A DNA stretch of 64,000 nt from Proteus appendicitidis (GCF_030271835.1 NZ_CP127389.1:2330001-2394000); one strand, 5' to 3'. Positions 36,068-46,426 are shown, counted from the first letter of the stretch. Program-made: numbers and translations. The notes: generated from the sequence alone by a model not told the origin.

Positions 36068-36781
36068 TTAGTCTAAAGAAACACCGATTCGACGTGCAAC
36101 TTCTTCGTATGCTTCAATTAATCCGCCTAAGCTTTGACGGAAACGGTCTTTGTCCATTTTATCTAAGGTATTTTTATCCCATAGACGGCTTCCATCAGGA
36201 GAGAATTCATCACCTAATACAACTTTGCCATGAAATAGACCAAACTCAAGTTTAAAATCGACTAAAATAAGTCCTGCTTTATCAAAGAGTTCGCTAAGGA
36301 CATCGTTTGCTTTATAGCTCAAACGTTTCATTTCTGCGAGGTTTGCTTTAGACACCCAACCAAAGGTTTCACAGTAAGATTCATTGACCATAGGATCATG
36401 ACGTGCATCATCTTTTAAGAATAAATCAAAGATTGGTGGATTTAAAAGTGTACCTTCTTCAATACCTAAACGTTTGACTAATGATCCCGCTGCACGATTA
36501 CGAATAACGCATTCAACAGGTACCATATCGAGTTTTTTTACTAGCACTTCATTATCAGAAAGCAAACGTTCCATCTGCGTTGGGATACCCGCTTCTTCCA
36601 GTTTATTCATAATGAAATGGTTAAATTTGTTATTTACCATTCCTTTACGATCAAACTGTTCAATACGTTGGCCATCTAACGCTGATGTATCATTTCTGAA
36701 TTCAAGGATAAGAAAATCAGAAGATTCAGTGGCATAGACCGTTTTGGCTTTTCCACGATACAACTCAGCTTTTTTCTGCAT
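36068..36781 (-). CDS. purC: phosphoribosylaminoimidazole-succinocarboxamide synthase
   Basis: A 237-residue SAICAR synthase of de novo purine synthesis: [19 protein letters not shown] start, [44 protein letters not shown] (landmarks LEFGLFHG and DEFSPDGSR). ATG 36781 gives the same length as E. coli and has GGAG eight bases upstream; a GTG three codons earlier (36790) is unlikely. A weak PurR-like sequence lies about 130 bp upstream. The gene order purC-(PAP2)-bamC-dapA differs from E. coli only by the PAP2 insertion. Confidence 0.97.
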   Translation of the reverse strand: MQKKAELYRGKAKTVYATESSDFLILEFRNDTSALDGQRIEQFDRKGMVNNKFNHFIMNKLEEAGIPTQMERLLSDNEVLVKKLDMVPVECVIRNRAAGSLVKRLGIEEGTLLNPPIFDLFLKDDARHDPMVNESYCETFGWVSKANLAEMKRLSYKANDVLSELFDKAGLILVDFKLEFGLFHGKVVLGDEFSPDGSRLWDKNTLDKMDKDRFRQSLGGLIEAYEEVARRIGVSLD

Positions 36782-37233
36782 CTGACACACTCCAAAGATG
36801 TGATAGGTTTAACAAGAAATTTGCTTCCCATACTCTACTCTAGATCAGATAAAAAAGCTTTTAAAACGTGAGTACTATCACTAAAAAATCTTAAAGACAA
36901 CGCACGGCTCACAACGTTTTGTTGTTGAAAACCACCAATAAAAGAGTCGTTTGATAAAATCAGGATATATAAAATAGAAAAAGTCAGAATAAGAATAATT
37001 ATAGATTATATCACCGCATTATTTTTATTTTTAGATGATATTATTAGTAAGCATTAGATCTGTTTCAGATTACATCTATTTTGAGTAATTAATAATAAAA
37101 AACCAGATTAATTTCTTTTTATTGAAAGTTAATCTGGTTATCAATGTTAGCATCAATAAATTTTAATGACTTATTTCTTATCTATTTTTATATTTAAAAA
37201 ATGCATGTTATCTCTTAATAACATCATGCTTAA
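36782..37233. other. intergenic region between purC and PAP2 gene
   Basis: This 452-bp gap holds the purC promoter and the PAP2 terminator (37101-37139). The only further signal is ACGTTTT at 36914-36920, the core of a poor PurR-like match. Confidence 0.4.
37101..37139 (-). terminator. terminator downstream of PAP2 gene
   Basis: An 11-bp stem, 37101-37111 with 37129-37139, is followed by a T-run on the minus strand. It lies about 95 bases after the PAP2 stop. Confidence 0.75.
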
Positions 37234-37824
37234 TTAAATAATAAAACAATAGATCTCATAAGCAAACCAACCTAATAAAGCGCCAGCAGGTAAATCAATT
37301 AAGTAATGTTGTTTCGTAAACATGCAAGATAATGCAATAAATAATGGGAATAAGAAAACCCATGGACCTAAAGTTGCATAAGCAAGGCATGCTGTGAGTG
37401 TTGCAACGGAAACATGCATACTTGGGAAGCAGTTTGAAGAGTCATCAAAATACTGAACAAATTTAAGAAATTTCTCTGACGCTGTTTTTCCTGGGTTTAA
37501 GGTGCGCCAATGTGCTGGGGTTGCAACAGGGAACACAACAAAGAAAAACATTTGCATGACGAGTAAAACAATATAACTAAAAACAATCATAATAAATTGT
37601 CTTGAGTCTTGAATGATCCAATTAAGATATAAAATTGCAGGATAATATAAGAAGCTATAGATCCATGACCACCATGGCCAGAAAGGAATTTTCTCATCAA
37701 TTGGTGAATTAATAACTTTCACTTCTCTCAATGTATATCGTTGAGTAAAAAAATAAAATTGATAAACACCTACGATAAGTATCCCACTTAATATCAAGTG
37801 AATAATCATATCACCTGCACTCAT
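37234..37824 (-). CDS. PAP2-family membrane phosphatase/phosphotransferase
   Basis: A 196-residue inner-membrane protein with five to six hydrophobic helices. The active-site motifs of the PAP2 superfamily are CFPSMHVSVATL (PSxH) and KQHYLIDLPAGALLGW (Hx5D type), with an earlier Lys-bearing segment in NPGKTASEKFLKF. The set SMHVS plus HYLIDLPAG is closest to the inositolphosphotransferase-like (Aur1) group, but the lipid substrate is unknown. Inserted between purC and bamC relative to E. coli. Confidence 0.8.
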   Translation of the reverse strand: MSAGDMIIHLILSGILIVGVYQFYFFTQRYTLREVKVINSPIDEKIPFWPWWSWIYSFLYYPAILYLNWIIQDSRQFIMIVFSYIVLLVMQMFFFVVFPVATPAHWRTLNPGKTASEKFLKFVQYFDDSSNCFPSMHVSVATLTACLAYATLGPWVFLFPLFIALSCMFTKQHYLIDLPAGALLGWFAYEIYCFII

Positions 37825-38022
37825 AAATACCTCTTTATATAGTCAGCAAATGCTTTGTTATTTTTATTTAAGAATAAGAATTGACGCAATATTGCATAAA
37901 TTTAAGCGTATTGCATTAAGATTAATATTATTAATAATAATTAAATTAAACCCTATCATTAAAAGAGCATTCAATTAATGACGTTTAATTTAGATTAATA
38001 CCATTATGTTCAGATCATAAAA

Positions 38023-38050
38023 AAGCCGCACAACATTTATTGTGCGGCTT
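38023..38050 (-). terminator. terminator after bamC
   Basis: A GC-rich 11-bp stem, 38023-38033 with 38040-38050, is followed by a T-run on the minus strand, 24 bases from the bamC stop. Confidence 0.85.
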
Positions 38051-38073
38051 CTCGTATTTTTAAAGAAAAATAC

Positions 38074-39120
38074 TTATTTTACCGGTTTACTGAAAGCAGC
38101 TTTCAGCGCAGCAACCATTTGATCATTTTGTGATTGTGTTAATGGTTTACCTTTATCACTGATAAATTGTAAACTACTGCGGTTATTTAAATCGCCGACT
38201 TGTAATTTATAATCAGCTTCTTCAACCGTTGGTCTATCAACACCTAACGCGCTCCAGTTTGCACTGCTCATTCCTTTATAGGTTACTTCAATTGAACCTT
38301 TAGAACGTGTGCGATCGCCCATCTTCATACCAACACTTTCTAATGCGATAGGTAATCTATCCCAAACCACATCAAATGGTGCACGAACGATAATCACTGG
38401 AAGACCTGCATTATCACTGCCACTTTGGACATCGATAATACCTTGTAAATTGCTGCTTGCCGTATTTTCGCTTAAATTACGCATACGGTTTAAGCCATCA
38501 ACCAATTCGTTAAGCATTAAAATATTGTAACGCTTCACTTCAGCCGGATCAGTCATTTCAGTTTCGCCTTGGCGTAAACCTTCGTTAGTCACTGTTAACG
38601 AAATAACATTACCTGACTGAGCAATCACTAAACGCTGACGTGTTTGGAAAGGTACGTTTTCATCAGCACGCAACCATGTGATCCAATCAGTATGAAGCTC
38701 TTTTTGTCCCGCATCACTTTTAACAATCGCAACACCTTTCTCTTTTAAGATAGCGTTAACTTGCTCATATAGTGTTGTATTTTCAGGTGAGTTTGGTAAT
38801 AACAAACGGCTGTTATCTGCATTATTTTCACTGCGTGAACCACTTAACAGATTCAATGCTTGAGTTGGTGGACGAATATCAAGCGCTAAACCAACAGGTT
38901 CAGTTTTTTTAGGGGTTGGAATGTCATATTCCCCATTTTGCAAAGGCAACACCATACCCGCCGGAATCGCTAAATTCTTTAGCCCTGCCGTCTCTAAATA
39001 AGACTCATCACCACTGACCTGACGTTTATAGCGCTGATCACTTGAACAGGCTGCCAGTAAAACCACCAGCGACAGACCCGCGACTTTCATAATCTTTGAT
39101 TTATGCAATAGTGTTGCCAT
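38074..39120 (-). CDS. bamC: outer-membrane assembly lipoprotein BamC
   Basis: A 348-residue lipoprotein of the BAM complex. The lipobox is LAAC (Cys25), followed by SSDQRYKRQVSGDESYLE, almost the E. coli N-terminus that packs against BamD. Two helix-grip domains follow, with LVIAQSGNVISLTV and RAPFDVVWDRLPIALESVGM as landmarks. It lies 16 bases after dapA and is co-transcribed with it, as in E. coli (old name nlpB). Confidence 0.95.
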   Translation of the reverse strand: MATLLHKSKIMKVAGLSLVVLLAACSSDQRYKRQVSGDESYLETAGLKNLAIPAGMVLPLQNGEYDIPTPKKTEPVGLALDIRPPTQALNLLSGSRSENNADNSRLLLPNSPENTTLYEQVNAILKEKGVAIVKSDAGQKELHTDWITWLRADENVPFQTRQRLVIAQSGNVISLTVTNEGLRQGETEMTDPAEVKRYNILMLNELVDGLNRMRNLSENTASSNLQGIIDVQSGSDNAGLPVIIVRAPFDVVWDRLPIALESVGMKMGDRTRSKGSIEVTYKGMSSANWSALGVDRPTVEEADYKLQVGDLNNRSSLQFISDKGKPLTQSQNDQMVAALKAAFSKPVK

Positions 39121-39136
39121 TAAAATTCCCTAAGTT

Positions 39137-40036
39137 TTACAGTATTCCCGCTGTTAACAGCGCTTTCTCAACAATTTGCTGACCTGATGATGTCAACGGA
39201 GTCATAGGTAAGCGCAATGTGGCGTCTTCAATCAATCCAATACGTTGACACGCCCATTTAGCTGGGATTGGATTAGGTTCAACAAATAACTGATGATGTA
39301 GATCCATCAGACGTCGATTAAGTTCACGCGCTTTCGCAAACTCACCCGCATTTGCTAATCGACATAATTCTACCATCTCTGACGCAGCAACGTTAGCAGT
39401 AACCGAAATAACACCATGACCGCCAAGTTGCATAAAGTCTAATGATGATGCGTCATCGCCACTTAATAAGATAAAACTATCATCATTAACCAACTCTTGG
39501 ATTTGACTAACACGACTTAAGTTCCCTGTCGCCTCTTTAATTGCCACAATATTATCCAACTTGGCTAAACGTGCAACTGTTACAGGCAATAAATCGCATC
39601 CAGTACGACCCGGTACATTATACAGGATTTGTGGTAATTCGGTGCTTTCAGAAATCGCTTTAAAGTGCTGATATAATCCTTCTTGTGAAGGTTTATTATA
39701 ATATGGCGTCACACTTAAACAACCTGCAATACCTTTATTTTCAAACTGTTGTGTAAACCAAACTGCTTCAGATGTTGCATTAGCGCCTGTACCAGCAATG
39801 ACAGGAATACGCCCATCTGCCATATCTAATGTCATTAAAACGACATCAACATGCTCATCGTGACTTAATGTTGCAGATTCTCCTGTTGTACCGACAGAAA
39901 CAATGGCTGCACTGCCTGCCTTAACATGATAATCAACTAATTTACGTAAACTAACCCGGTCAACGTTGCCTTTTGCGTCCATTGGCGTAACCAATGCCAC
40001 CATACTGCCTGTAAAATTAAATTCGTTATTCACCAT
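39137..40036 (-). CDS. dapA: 4-hydroxy-tetrahydrodipicolinate synthase
   Basis: A 299-residue enzyme condensing pyruvate and aspartate semialdehyde. Visible motifs are [25 protein letters not shown] with the proton-relay Tyr, and the Schiff-base Lys in [14 protein letters not shown] sits eight bases from ATG 40036 but only two from ATG 40042, so the former is preferred; E. coli DapA is still seven residues shorter at the N-terminus. Divergent from gcvR and followed by bamC. Confidence 0.96.
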   Translation of the reverse strand: MVNNEFNFTGSMVALVTPMDAKGNVDRVSLRKLVDYHVKAGSAAIVSVGTTGESATLSHDEHVDVVLMTLDMADGRIPVIAGTGANATSEAVWFTQQFENKGIAGCLSVTPYYNKPSQEGLYQHFKAISESTELPQILYNVPGRTGCDLLPVTVARLAKLDNIVAIKEATGNLSRVSQIQELVNDDSFILLSGDDASSLDFMQLGGHGVISVTANVAASEMVELCRLANAGEFAKARELNRRLMDLHHQLFVEPNPIPAKWACQRIGLIEDATLRLPMTPLTSSGQQIVEKALLTAGIL

Positions 40037-40251
40037 AATCATTGCTCCGAGATAGACGTATACTCAATGGTACTCATTCATTGCTCTATTGAAAACTACT
40101 TAACTCTAGGTTTCTAATGAAATTTGCTAATATTCTTTGATGTGAATTAAAGAGATATAATAATTGAAGATAGTGAGCAAGGGATCTTGGCAGAAATCGA
40201 AATTTGTGTTTACCTGTTAAGAATAAACTGAAAGTCAAAAGGAACCTTATT

Positions 40252-40809
40252 TTGCCCATACCTGATAAACATTTTCTCGTCATTACTGCATTAGGTGCTG
40301 ACCGTCCTGGTATTGTTGATACCATTACACAACTAGTCAGCCAATGCGGGTGTAATATCGAGGACAGCCGACTTGCGATGTTTGGTCAAGAGTTTACGTT
40401 TATCATGCTACTTTCAGGTGGCTGGAACGCTATTGCGCAATTAGAAGCGTTATTGCCCATTAAAAGTGCGGAACTGGATTTATTGACCGTAATGAAAAGA
40501 ACCACCAATGGTGCGCCAATTACTTATCCTTCAACAATCGCAGCGAAAGTTGATATTGAAGATGCACCCGGTATTGTAGAACGTTTTACTAATCTATTTA
40601 GCCAACATAATTTTAATCTTGCTGAATTAATATCTAAAACACATCCATCAGAAGATGGCTCTCCTGCCCGTTTAGAAATACAAATTACGGCGCATAATCC
40701 ATTAGATGATCATGGTATTGTTATTAATGAGAAATTTAATCAATTATGTACAGAGCTGAACGCTCAAGGCACAATTAGTATCGTAAATAGTCTGATGATG
40801 AAACAGTAA
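40252..40809 (+). CDS. gcvR: glycine cleavage system transcriptional repressor GcvR
   Basis: A 185-residue protein with two ACT domains: KHFLVITALGADRPGIVDTI, NIEDSRLAMFGQEFTFIMLLSG (landmarks DRPGIVDTI and GQEFTFIML), then VDIEDAPGIVERFTNLF. GcvR binds GcvA when glycine is low. The start is TTG 40252 with AAAAGGAAC upstream, giving a protein aligned with E. coli GcvR; a longer TTG frame at 40204 has no ribosome site. It precedes bcp by 17 bases and diverges from dapA. Confidence 0.93.
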   Translation: MPIPDKHFLVITALGADRPGIVDTITQLVSQCGCNIEDSRLAMFGQEFTFIMLLSGGWNAIAQLEALLPIKSAELDLLTVMKRTTNGAPITYPSTIAAKVDIEDAPGIVERFTNLFSQHNFNLAELISKTHPSEDGSPARLEIQITAHNPLDDHGIVINEKFNQLCTELNAQGTISIVNSLMMKQ

Positions 40810-40826
40810 AAATGGAGAATGACCTA

Positions 40827-41297
40827 ATGAACCCATTAAAAGCCGGTGAAAAGGCGCCTCAATTCAGTCTGCCCGACCAAGATGGAGAAACAATTAATTT
40901 ATCTGATTTCGCTGGCCAACGTGTGCTCGTTTATTTTTACCCTAAAGCAATGACTCCGGGTTGTACAACCCAAGCATGTGGCTTACGTGATGAAATGGAT
41001 GCGCTAAAAAAAGCCAAAGTTGAAGTATTAGGTATCAGCACAGATAAATCAGAAAAACTTTCCCGTTTCGCTGAAAAAGAGATGTTAAATTTCACGTTGC
41101 TTTCAGATGAAGATCATAAGATCGCAGAAGAGTTTGGTATCTGGGGAGAAAAGCAATTTATGGGAAAAACTTACGATGGCATTCATCGTACAACATTCTT
41201 AATTGATAAAAATGGTGTTATCGAACACGTATTTGATAACTTTAAAACCAGTAATCACCATCAAGTCGTTCTCGACTATCTCGCTCAGCATCCATAA
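40827..41297 (+). CDS. bcp: thioredoxin-dependent thiol peroxidase Bcp
   Basis: A 156-residue peroxiredoxin. The peroxidatic Cys is in MTPGCTTQACGL, with the resolving Cys in the same segment as in E. coli Bcp; ISTDKSEKLSRFAEKEML and WGEKQFMGKTYDGIHRTTF (landmark KTYDGIHRT) are family strings. ATG 40827 has GGAG nine bases upstream and matches the E. coli start; ATG 40812 lacks a ribosome site. It forms an operon with gcvR and ends at a clear terminator. Confidence 0.96.
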   Translation: MNPLKAGEKAPQFSLPDQDGETINLSDFAGQRVLVYFYPKAMTPGCTTQACGLRDEMDALKKAKVEVLGISTDKSEKLSRFAEKEMLNFTLLSDEDHKIAEEFGIWGEKQFMGKTYDGIHRTTFLIDKNGVIEHVFDNFKTSNHHQVVLDYLAQHP

Positions 41298-41319
41298 TAA
41301 ATGCTTCGATTGATAAAAT

Positions 41320-41343
41320 AACAGACAGCTTACACTGTCTGTT
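41320..41343 (+). terminator. terminator after bcp
   Basis: A 9-bp stem, 41320-41328 with 41335-41343, leads directly into a T-run. Confidence 0.9.
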
Positions 41344-41380
41344 TTTTATTTATCTTTTATTACTGCATTCAATGCCGTAC

Positions 41381-42457
41381 TTAGTTTTTCTTGATATGTT
41401 GCTCATTCGCAATTTCATCGGGTAAGGCATGCAATACAGCTTTTATCAGCGTTGCTAATGGAATAGCAAAGAAAACGCCCCAAAATCCCCACATTCCACC
41501 GAATATAATCACTGATAATATAATGACTAAAGGGTGCATATTTACGGCTTCAGAATACAAAATGGGTACTAATAAATTGCTATCTAATCCTTGAACAACA
41601 AGATAAGCGATAAATAACGCCCAGAAATCAGAGCCTAATCCCCACTGAGATAATGCAATCACAATAACTGGGATCGTTGCTAAAACAGCACCAACGTAAG
41701 GCACTAAAACAGAAACACCGACGATAACAGCAAGCAATACAGAGTAGCGTAAGTCAAAGAAAGCAAATACAAAATAAGTGAAAATACCCACAATTATCAT
41801 TTCAGTGACTTTACCGCGAATATAATTGGTAATTTGCTGGTTAACTTCAATCCAAACTTGTGCTGCCAATATTCTGTTTTTGGGTAAAACACGACGAACC
41901 GCATTAAGCATCTGTTGCTTATCTTTAAGTAAGAAGAACGTCATTAAAGGGACAAGAATAAGATAAATCGACAGTGTAATAATGCCAATTAACGAAGCTA
42001 AAGACACTTTTAATACAGATTCAGCCACCGTTGAGAACTTGCTGCGTAAGTTTTCTGCCATCATATCAACGATGCCAGCATCCATTAATGCAGGGAAACG
42101 ATCGGGTAATTCACGCGCAAATGCATTGAACTTATTGATCATATTTGGGATATCTGAAATCAGTGTCATCCCCTGTTGCCACACAGTTGGCGCTAAAATC
42201 AAAATAACAATGGCACTAATACCGATAAAGAGTGTCAGAATTATCGATACTGCCCATATACGAGCGCATCCTAATTTTTCAAGTAAATGAGTTGGCCACT
42301 CTAAAAGATAAGCAAGCACAATTGCCACCAATAAAGGAGCAAGTATGCCACTGAAAAAATACAGAATTGAAAAGCCGGCAATCAAAATAACCACAAGAGC
42401 GATAACTTGTGGATCAGCAAATCGGCGTTTGTACCATTGAACAAGCAAGTCCAGCAT
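41381..42457 (-). CDS. perM: AI-2E/PerM-family transporter
   Basis: A 358-residue inner-membrane protein with about eight helices. Landmarks are FFSGILAPLLVAIVLAYLLEWP at the start, VPLMTFFLLKDKQQML, GVSVLVPYVGAVLATIPV and HPLVIILSVIIFGGMWGFWGVFFAIPLA (landmark MWGFWGVFFAIP). PerM is the E. coli neighbour of bepA; its substrate is unknown and the AI-2 exporter label comes from one family member. Divergent from bepA. Confidence 0.92.
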   Translation of the reverse strand: MLDLLVQWYKRRFADPQVIALVVILIAGFSILYFFSGILAPLLVAIVLAYLLEWPTHLLEKLGCARIWAVSIILTLFIGISAIVILILAPTVWQQGMTLISDIPNMINKFNAFARELPDRFPALMDAGIVDMMAENLRSKFSTVAESVLKVSLASLIGIITLSIYLILVPLMTFFLLKDKQQMLNAVRRVLPKNRILAAQVWIEVNQQITNYIRGKVTEMIIVGIFTYFVFAFFDLRYSVLLAVIVGVSVLVPYVGAVLATIPVIVIALSQWGLGSDFWALFIAYLVVQGLDSNLLVPILYSEAVNMHPLVIILSVIIFGGMWGFWGVFFAIPLATLIKAVLHALPDEIANEQHIKKN

Positions 42458-42611
42458 GAAAATAAAGATCCTTTATAATAATCAGAACAATAGAGCTATA
42501 TGTATTCATTTACATAAGCAATAATCTTTTGACAGATTTTACGTTAGGTTTTGCTATCATACATCATTAATTATTAATTATTCGTTAAGATAGCCATCAG
42601 GATACAGTTGT

Positions 42612-44084
42612 ATGAAACTCAGACTTAAAAAACCCTTAGTCGCGCTTCTTGTTTCTGCGTTGCTATCAACATCAGTAGTGCCAGCGCATGCTGCGATTGA
42701 TATTGAAGACTCTTTACCTGATATGGGAACTACCGCAGGCTCGACATTAAGCATCAATCAAGAAATCGCTATGGGTGATTACTATACTCGCCAACTGAGA
42801 AATAGTGCACCATTAGTTTTTGACCCATTACTCTCTAACTATATTAATAATTTGGGGCAAAAACTTGTTTCTAACGCCAGCTCAGTCAAAACCCCTTTTC
42901 ACTTCTATTTAGTTAACAACCCCAATATTAACGCCTTTGCATATTTTGGCGGAAACATTGTTTTGCATTCTGCTCTCTTTCGATATAGCCAGACAGAAAG
43001 TGAATTAGCCTCTGTAATGGCTCACGAAATCACACACGTTACTCAACGACATTTAGCGCGAATGCTTGAAGACCAAGCTAAAACAACACCGCTCGCACTT
43101 GCTGGCGTATTGGGTTCTATTCTGATATTTATGGCAAATCCCAATGCCGGTCTTGCTACCTTTACGGGAAGTATGGCGGGTATGCAACAAAATATGATCA
43201 CATTCACGCAAATGAATGAGCAAGAAGCAGACCGTATCGGAATACAGACACTCTATCGTGCAGGATTTGATCCCAAAGGGATGCCTGATTTTATGCAAAT
43301 TCTTGCTGACCAAGTACGATATAGCTCTAAACCGCCTGAAATGTTATTAACGCACCCCTTACCCGATAGCCGCTTATCCGATGCAAGAAGCCGAGCAAGT
43401 CAATTTCCTGCTCGACAGGTTCCACAGTCAGCTAACTTTCTGTTTGCTAAAATGCGTGTCTTAACCATGCTGACGAAAAACCCAACATCTGAGAATGCAT
43501 TACAAACGGTACTTGATCAGTTTAAGCAAGGTACTGATCTTGAAAAGTCGGCCGCAAATTACGCGCTAATACTGATCTATTCTCGTGATCGTAAATTTGA
43601 TGAAGCAAGAAAACTGCTCACCCCGATGTTAGAAAAAGAGCCTAATAATATTTGGCTTATTGATGCAATGACAGATATCGATTTAGAACAAAATAGAGCC
43701 GGTGATGCAGTTGCAAGATTACAACTCGCATTAAAACAAAACCGCAGCAACAACGTCATTATTGCCAATTTAGCGAATGCATATATGCATAATAAGCAAT
43801 ATAACGAAGCTAACCGCCTACTTTATCGTTATACCTTTGATAACCCAAATGATCCTATTGGCTGGCAATTAATGGCAGAAAATTCAGCCAAACAGGGTGA
43901 TAGAGCACATGAATTAGCCGCTTATGCGGAAGATTTAGCACTTAGAGGTGACTTTGAAACAGCGATCCGTTACTTAGGTGATGCAAGTAGACAAGTTAAA
44001 CTGGGTAGTAATGATCAAGCTCGCTTTGATGCTCGCATAGACCAATTAAGAAAAATTCAGCAAAGAGACAGTCAATTTAAATAA
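42612..44084 (+). CDS. bepA: periplasmic chaperone-protease BepA
   Basis: A 490-residue protein: signal peptide ending PAHA-AI, M48 zinc peptidase with HEITH (His138, Glu139, His142) and the distal ligand in NEQEADRIG, then four TPR repeats in the last 190 residues (LANAYMHNKQYNEANRLLY is one). It degrades or rescues stalled LptD and other outer-membrane proteins. Divergent from perM; the arsC-like gene follows after nine bases. Confidence 0.96.
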   Translation: MKLRLKKPLVALLVSALLSTSVVPAHAAIDIEDSLPDMGTTAGSTLSINQEIAMGDYYTRQLRNSAPLVFDPLLSNYINNLGQKLVSNASSVKTPFHFYLVNNPNINAFAYFGGNIVLHSALFRYSQTESELASVMAHEITHVTQRHLARMLEDQAKTTPLALAGVLGSILIFMANPNAGLATFTGSMAGMQQNMITFTQMNEQEADRIGIQTLYRAGFDPKGMPDFMQILADQVRYSSKPPEMLLTHPLPDSRLSDARSRASQFPARQVPQSANFLFAKMRVLTMLTKNPTSENALQTVLDQFKQGTDLEKSAANYALILIYSRDRKFDEARKLLTPMLEKEPNNIWLIDAMTDIDLEQNRAGDAVARLQLALKQNRSNNVIIANLANAYMHNKQYNEANRLLYRYTFDNPNDPIGWQLMAENSAKQGDRAHELAAYAEDLALRGDFETAIRYLGDASRQVKLGSNDQARFDARIDQLRKIQQRDSQFK

Positions 44085-44093
44085 GGGACAACC

Positions 44094-44450
44094 ATGACCA
44101 AGAAAGTGACGATTTATCATAATCCACGCTGTTCAAAAAGCCGTGAAACCTTACATTTACTGGAAGAAATGCAAATAACGCCTAATGTTATTCACTATCT
44201 AGATACAGCACCTTCCGTTGCGGAGCTTAAAACACTGCTCAAAGCATTAGGTTTTAATGATGCAAGAGAGTTAATGCGTACAAAAGAAGAAATTTATAAA
44301 ACGCTAAAACTGGCTGATGAAACATCACAAGATGCATTAATTCAAGCAATGCATGAAAAACCTAAACTTATTGAACGCCCTATTGTGGTTGTCGGTAATA
44401 AAGCCCGTTTAGGTCGTCCACCAGAGCAAGTGAAAGAACTGTTTAATTAA
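44094..44450 (+). CDS. arsC: arsenate reductase family protein (YfgD-type)
   Basis: A 118-residue ArsC-fold protein: YHNPRCSKSRETLHLLEE gives the catalytic Cys in the NPxCSKSR signature, and RPIVVVGNKARLGRPPE gives the C-terminal GRPPE box. This is the glutaredoxin-dependent ArsC type; E. coli yfgD, next to bepA, is the direct counterpart and its real substrate is not proven. AAGGGACAACC precedes ATG. Probable operon with bepA. Confidence 0.92.
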   Translation: MTKKVTIYHNPRCSKSRETLHLLEEMQITPNVIHYLDTAPSVAELKTLLKALGFNDARELMRTKEEIYKTLKLADETSQDALIQAMHEKPKLIERPIVVVGNKARLGRPPEQVKELFN

Positions 44451-45175
44451 TCTTCAAAATTTAAAGCCCATTTATGTTCTTAGGCATGTGTTCTTAGACA
44501 TGTGTTCTTAGATATATGGGCTTCTCTCTATTCACAATTCACATTATTATTGATCCCACAACCGTTTACTCTCTTTCTCAATTAAGAAACAAACTCTTAA
44601 ATGTTATTAAATTGTAAATATCGCCATTAGCAAAGTGTTTCTTATTTCCACACGAGAAAAACAACAATGGCTTTGTGCTTTCAAAATTTTTCATTTCAAT
44701 TTCATATTTTTTATGGGTAGGAAATCCCCATTTTTGAAAACTTTTACTGAGATCACACTACTCCGCACAAACTCACAATTATAAGAAAAAAATAATCATG
44801 CGTTTCATTTATATTGTGACTCAAGTCTCTTTACACAAATGCATTCCTACATATCATGAGCATCAGAAAATATGATAGCAGAATCAATAAACAATAAATT
44901 CTCGCTAAAATATTTTTTCATTATCATCCAAGAAAGAAATTAACAAGAAATATACATTTAAAACAATACTGCAACACAGCAATAAGCTTTCAATTTGTTA
45001 TTTACTCTATCTCTTCTTTTATTGTTGTTTTTTAACTTGATAACAACTAATTAGTGTGAAACGAAGTTGTAGATGTATATGAAATAAACAACGTTATAGC
45101 CAACATTATGGGCAATTAAAACTAACCAATCGCCATTATTGGTGTCAGGTGATTGCTAGGCTAATAGGAAAACAG
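44451..45175. other. long intergenic region before nupG
   Basis: This 725-bp AT-rich gap carries the tandem repeats at its left end. TGTGATCTC on the minus strand around 44748-44756 resembles half of a CRP site, but its mate is absent and it is over 400 bp from the gene. I see no ORF or RNA gene. Confidence 0.4.
44464..44523 (+). repeat. three tandem 14-bp repeats inside a terminator-like loop
   Basis: Three near-identical 14-bp units, 44475-44488, 44489-44502 and 44503-44516, start TGTTCTTAG. An 8-bp inverted repeat (AAGCCCAT 44464-44471, ATGGGCTT 44516-44523) encloses them. It lies just after the arsC stop and may be a terminator whose loop has grown by duplication. Confidence 0.5.
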
Positions 45176-46426
45176 ATGAATATCGTACTTAGATTAAAAC
45201 TTGTCTCATTCCTCCAGTTCTTTATATGGGGATCTTGGCTTGTCACATTCGCCTCGTATCTCTTTGGAGAACTGCATTTTAAAGGTAGTGATGTTGGGCT
45301 TATTTTTAGTGCTCTTGGACTTGCCTCACTTATCGCACCCGTCATCATGGGATTTATTGCAGATAAAATAAATAACCGTAAATTAGTGTTTATTACCCTG
45401 CATATTTTTTCCGCATTAGCATTAGTGTTAATGTCGCAAATGACAACAGTCACCACACTATTTTTTGCGACTTTATTACATTTGTTGTTCTTTATGCCAA
45501 GTATCTCAATGGCAAACAGCATTATTTTCGAACTGTTAGAACAAAAACATTTAGAGCCTAATAACTACTTCCCTAAAATTCGTGTTTACGGCACTGTTGG
45601 TTTTATCGCCGCCATGTGGGTTATTAGCTTCTTAGGTTTAGGTAATAGCTATCACCAGCTCTTTGTTGCTGCGATCGCTTCTATTGCTTTAGCAGTATTT
45701 GCAATGTTCTTACCGGCAACTAAAGCCGTAGACAAAAACGAAACCAAAGCCGAAGAAGTGGCATTTAGTCTCACTAATATTCTGCAAGTATTTAAAAAGA
45801 AAAATGTTGTTGTTTTCTTATTCTTCGCAACACTGTTAGGATCTGTACTGCAAATTACCAATACCTTTGGTGTGCCATTCCTGCAAGATATTGCACAATC
45901 TCCAAATGCAGACGATTCATTCTTTGCACGTTATCCTTCTGTATTCTTATCTATTTCACAGATTTCAGAAGTCGTATTTATTCTGTTTCTACCACTGTTA
46001 TTAAAACGCGTAAGAATCGAAACTATCGTTTTATTCAGTATGATTGCTTGGATCTTACGTTTCGGCTTCTTTGCTTACGGTGACTACACATCATTAGGTC
46101 AAATCGTCTTATTGTTATCAATGATTGTGTATGGTTGTGCATTCGACTTCTTTAATATCTCTGGTTCACTGTTCTTAGAAAAAGAGATCCCATTACAATA
46201 TCGTTCAACAGCACAAGGTATGTTTATGACCTTAGTGAACGGTTTTGGTACTTATTTAGGTGCAATGTTAAGTGGCTGGGTCATTGATTTATATACCACC
46301 AATGGGGCGGTTGATTGGAAATCATTCTGGTTAATCTTCACTGGCTACACAGTGGCAATCACTGCACTTTATCTGATTTTCTTACTGGTTCCTCAGAAGA
46401 AAACCAAAGTAGTAGAAGCAAACTAA
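45176..46426 (+). CDS. nupG: nucleoside permease of the NupG/XapB family
   Basis: A 416-residue, roughly 12-helix transporter. Landmarks are FLQFFIWGSWLVTFASYLF, LLHLLFFMPSISMANSIIFE, FPKIRVYGTVGFIAAMW and CAFDFFNISGSLFLEKE, all typical of NupG (nucleoside:H+ symporter, MFS). ATG 45176 follows AGGAAAACAG; a longer frame from 45149 is not family-like. It is a single gene with its own terminator. Which nucleosides it prefers cannot be told. Confidence 0.88.
   Translation: MNIVLRLKLVSFLQFFIWGSWLVTFASYLFGELHFKGSDVGLIFSALGLASLIAPVIMGFIADKINNRKLVFITLHIFSALALVLMSQMTTVTTLFFATLLHLLFFMPSISMANSIIFELLEQKHLEPNNYFPKIRVYGTVGFIAAMWVISFLGLGNSYHQLFVAAIASIALAVFAMFLPATKAVDKNETKAEEVAFSLTNILQVFKKKNVVVFLFFATLLGSVLQITNTFGVPFLQDIAQSPNADDSFFARYPSVFLSISQISEVVFILFLPLLLKRVRIETIVLFSMIAWILRFGFFAYGDYTSLGQIVLLLSMIVYGCAFDFFNISGSLFLEKEIPLQYRSTAQGMFMTLVNGFGTYLGAMLSGWVIDLYTTNGAVDWKSFWLIFTGYTVAITALYLIFLLVPQKKTKVVEAN

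Noticed and set aside
36908..36923. PurR-like sequence upstream of purC
   Set aside because: Only the core ACGTTTT fits (about 9 of 16 positions); too weak to list as a site.
44475..44516. Tandem repeats considered as a CRISPR fragment
   Set aside because: Units are contiguous, 14 bp, without spacers, and no cas gene is present.
44744..44765. CRP-like half-site in the nupG leader gap
   Set aside because: Only one half fits and it lies over 400 bp from the gene.
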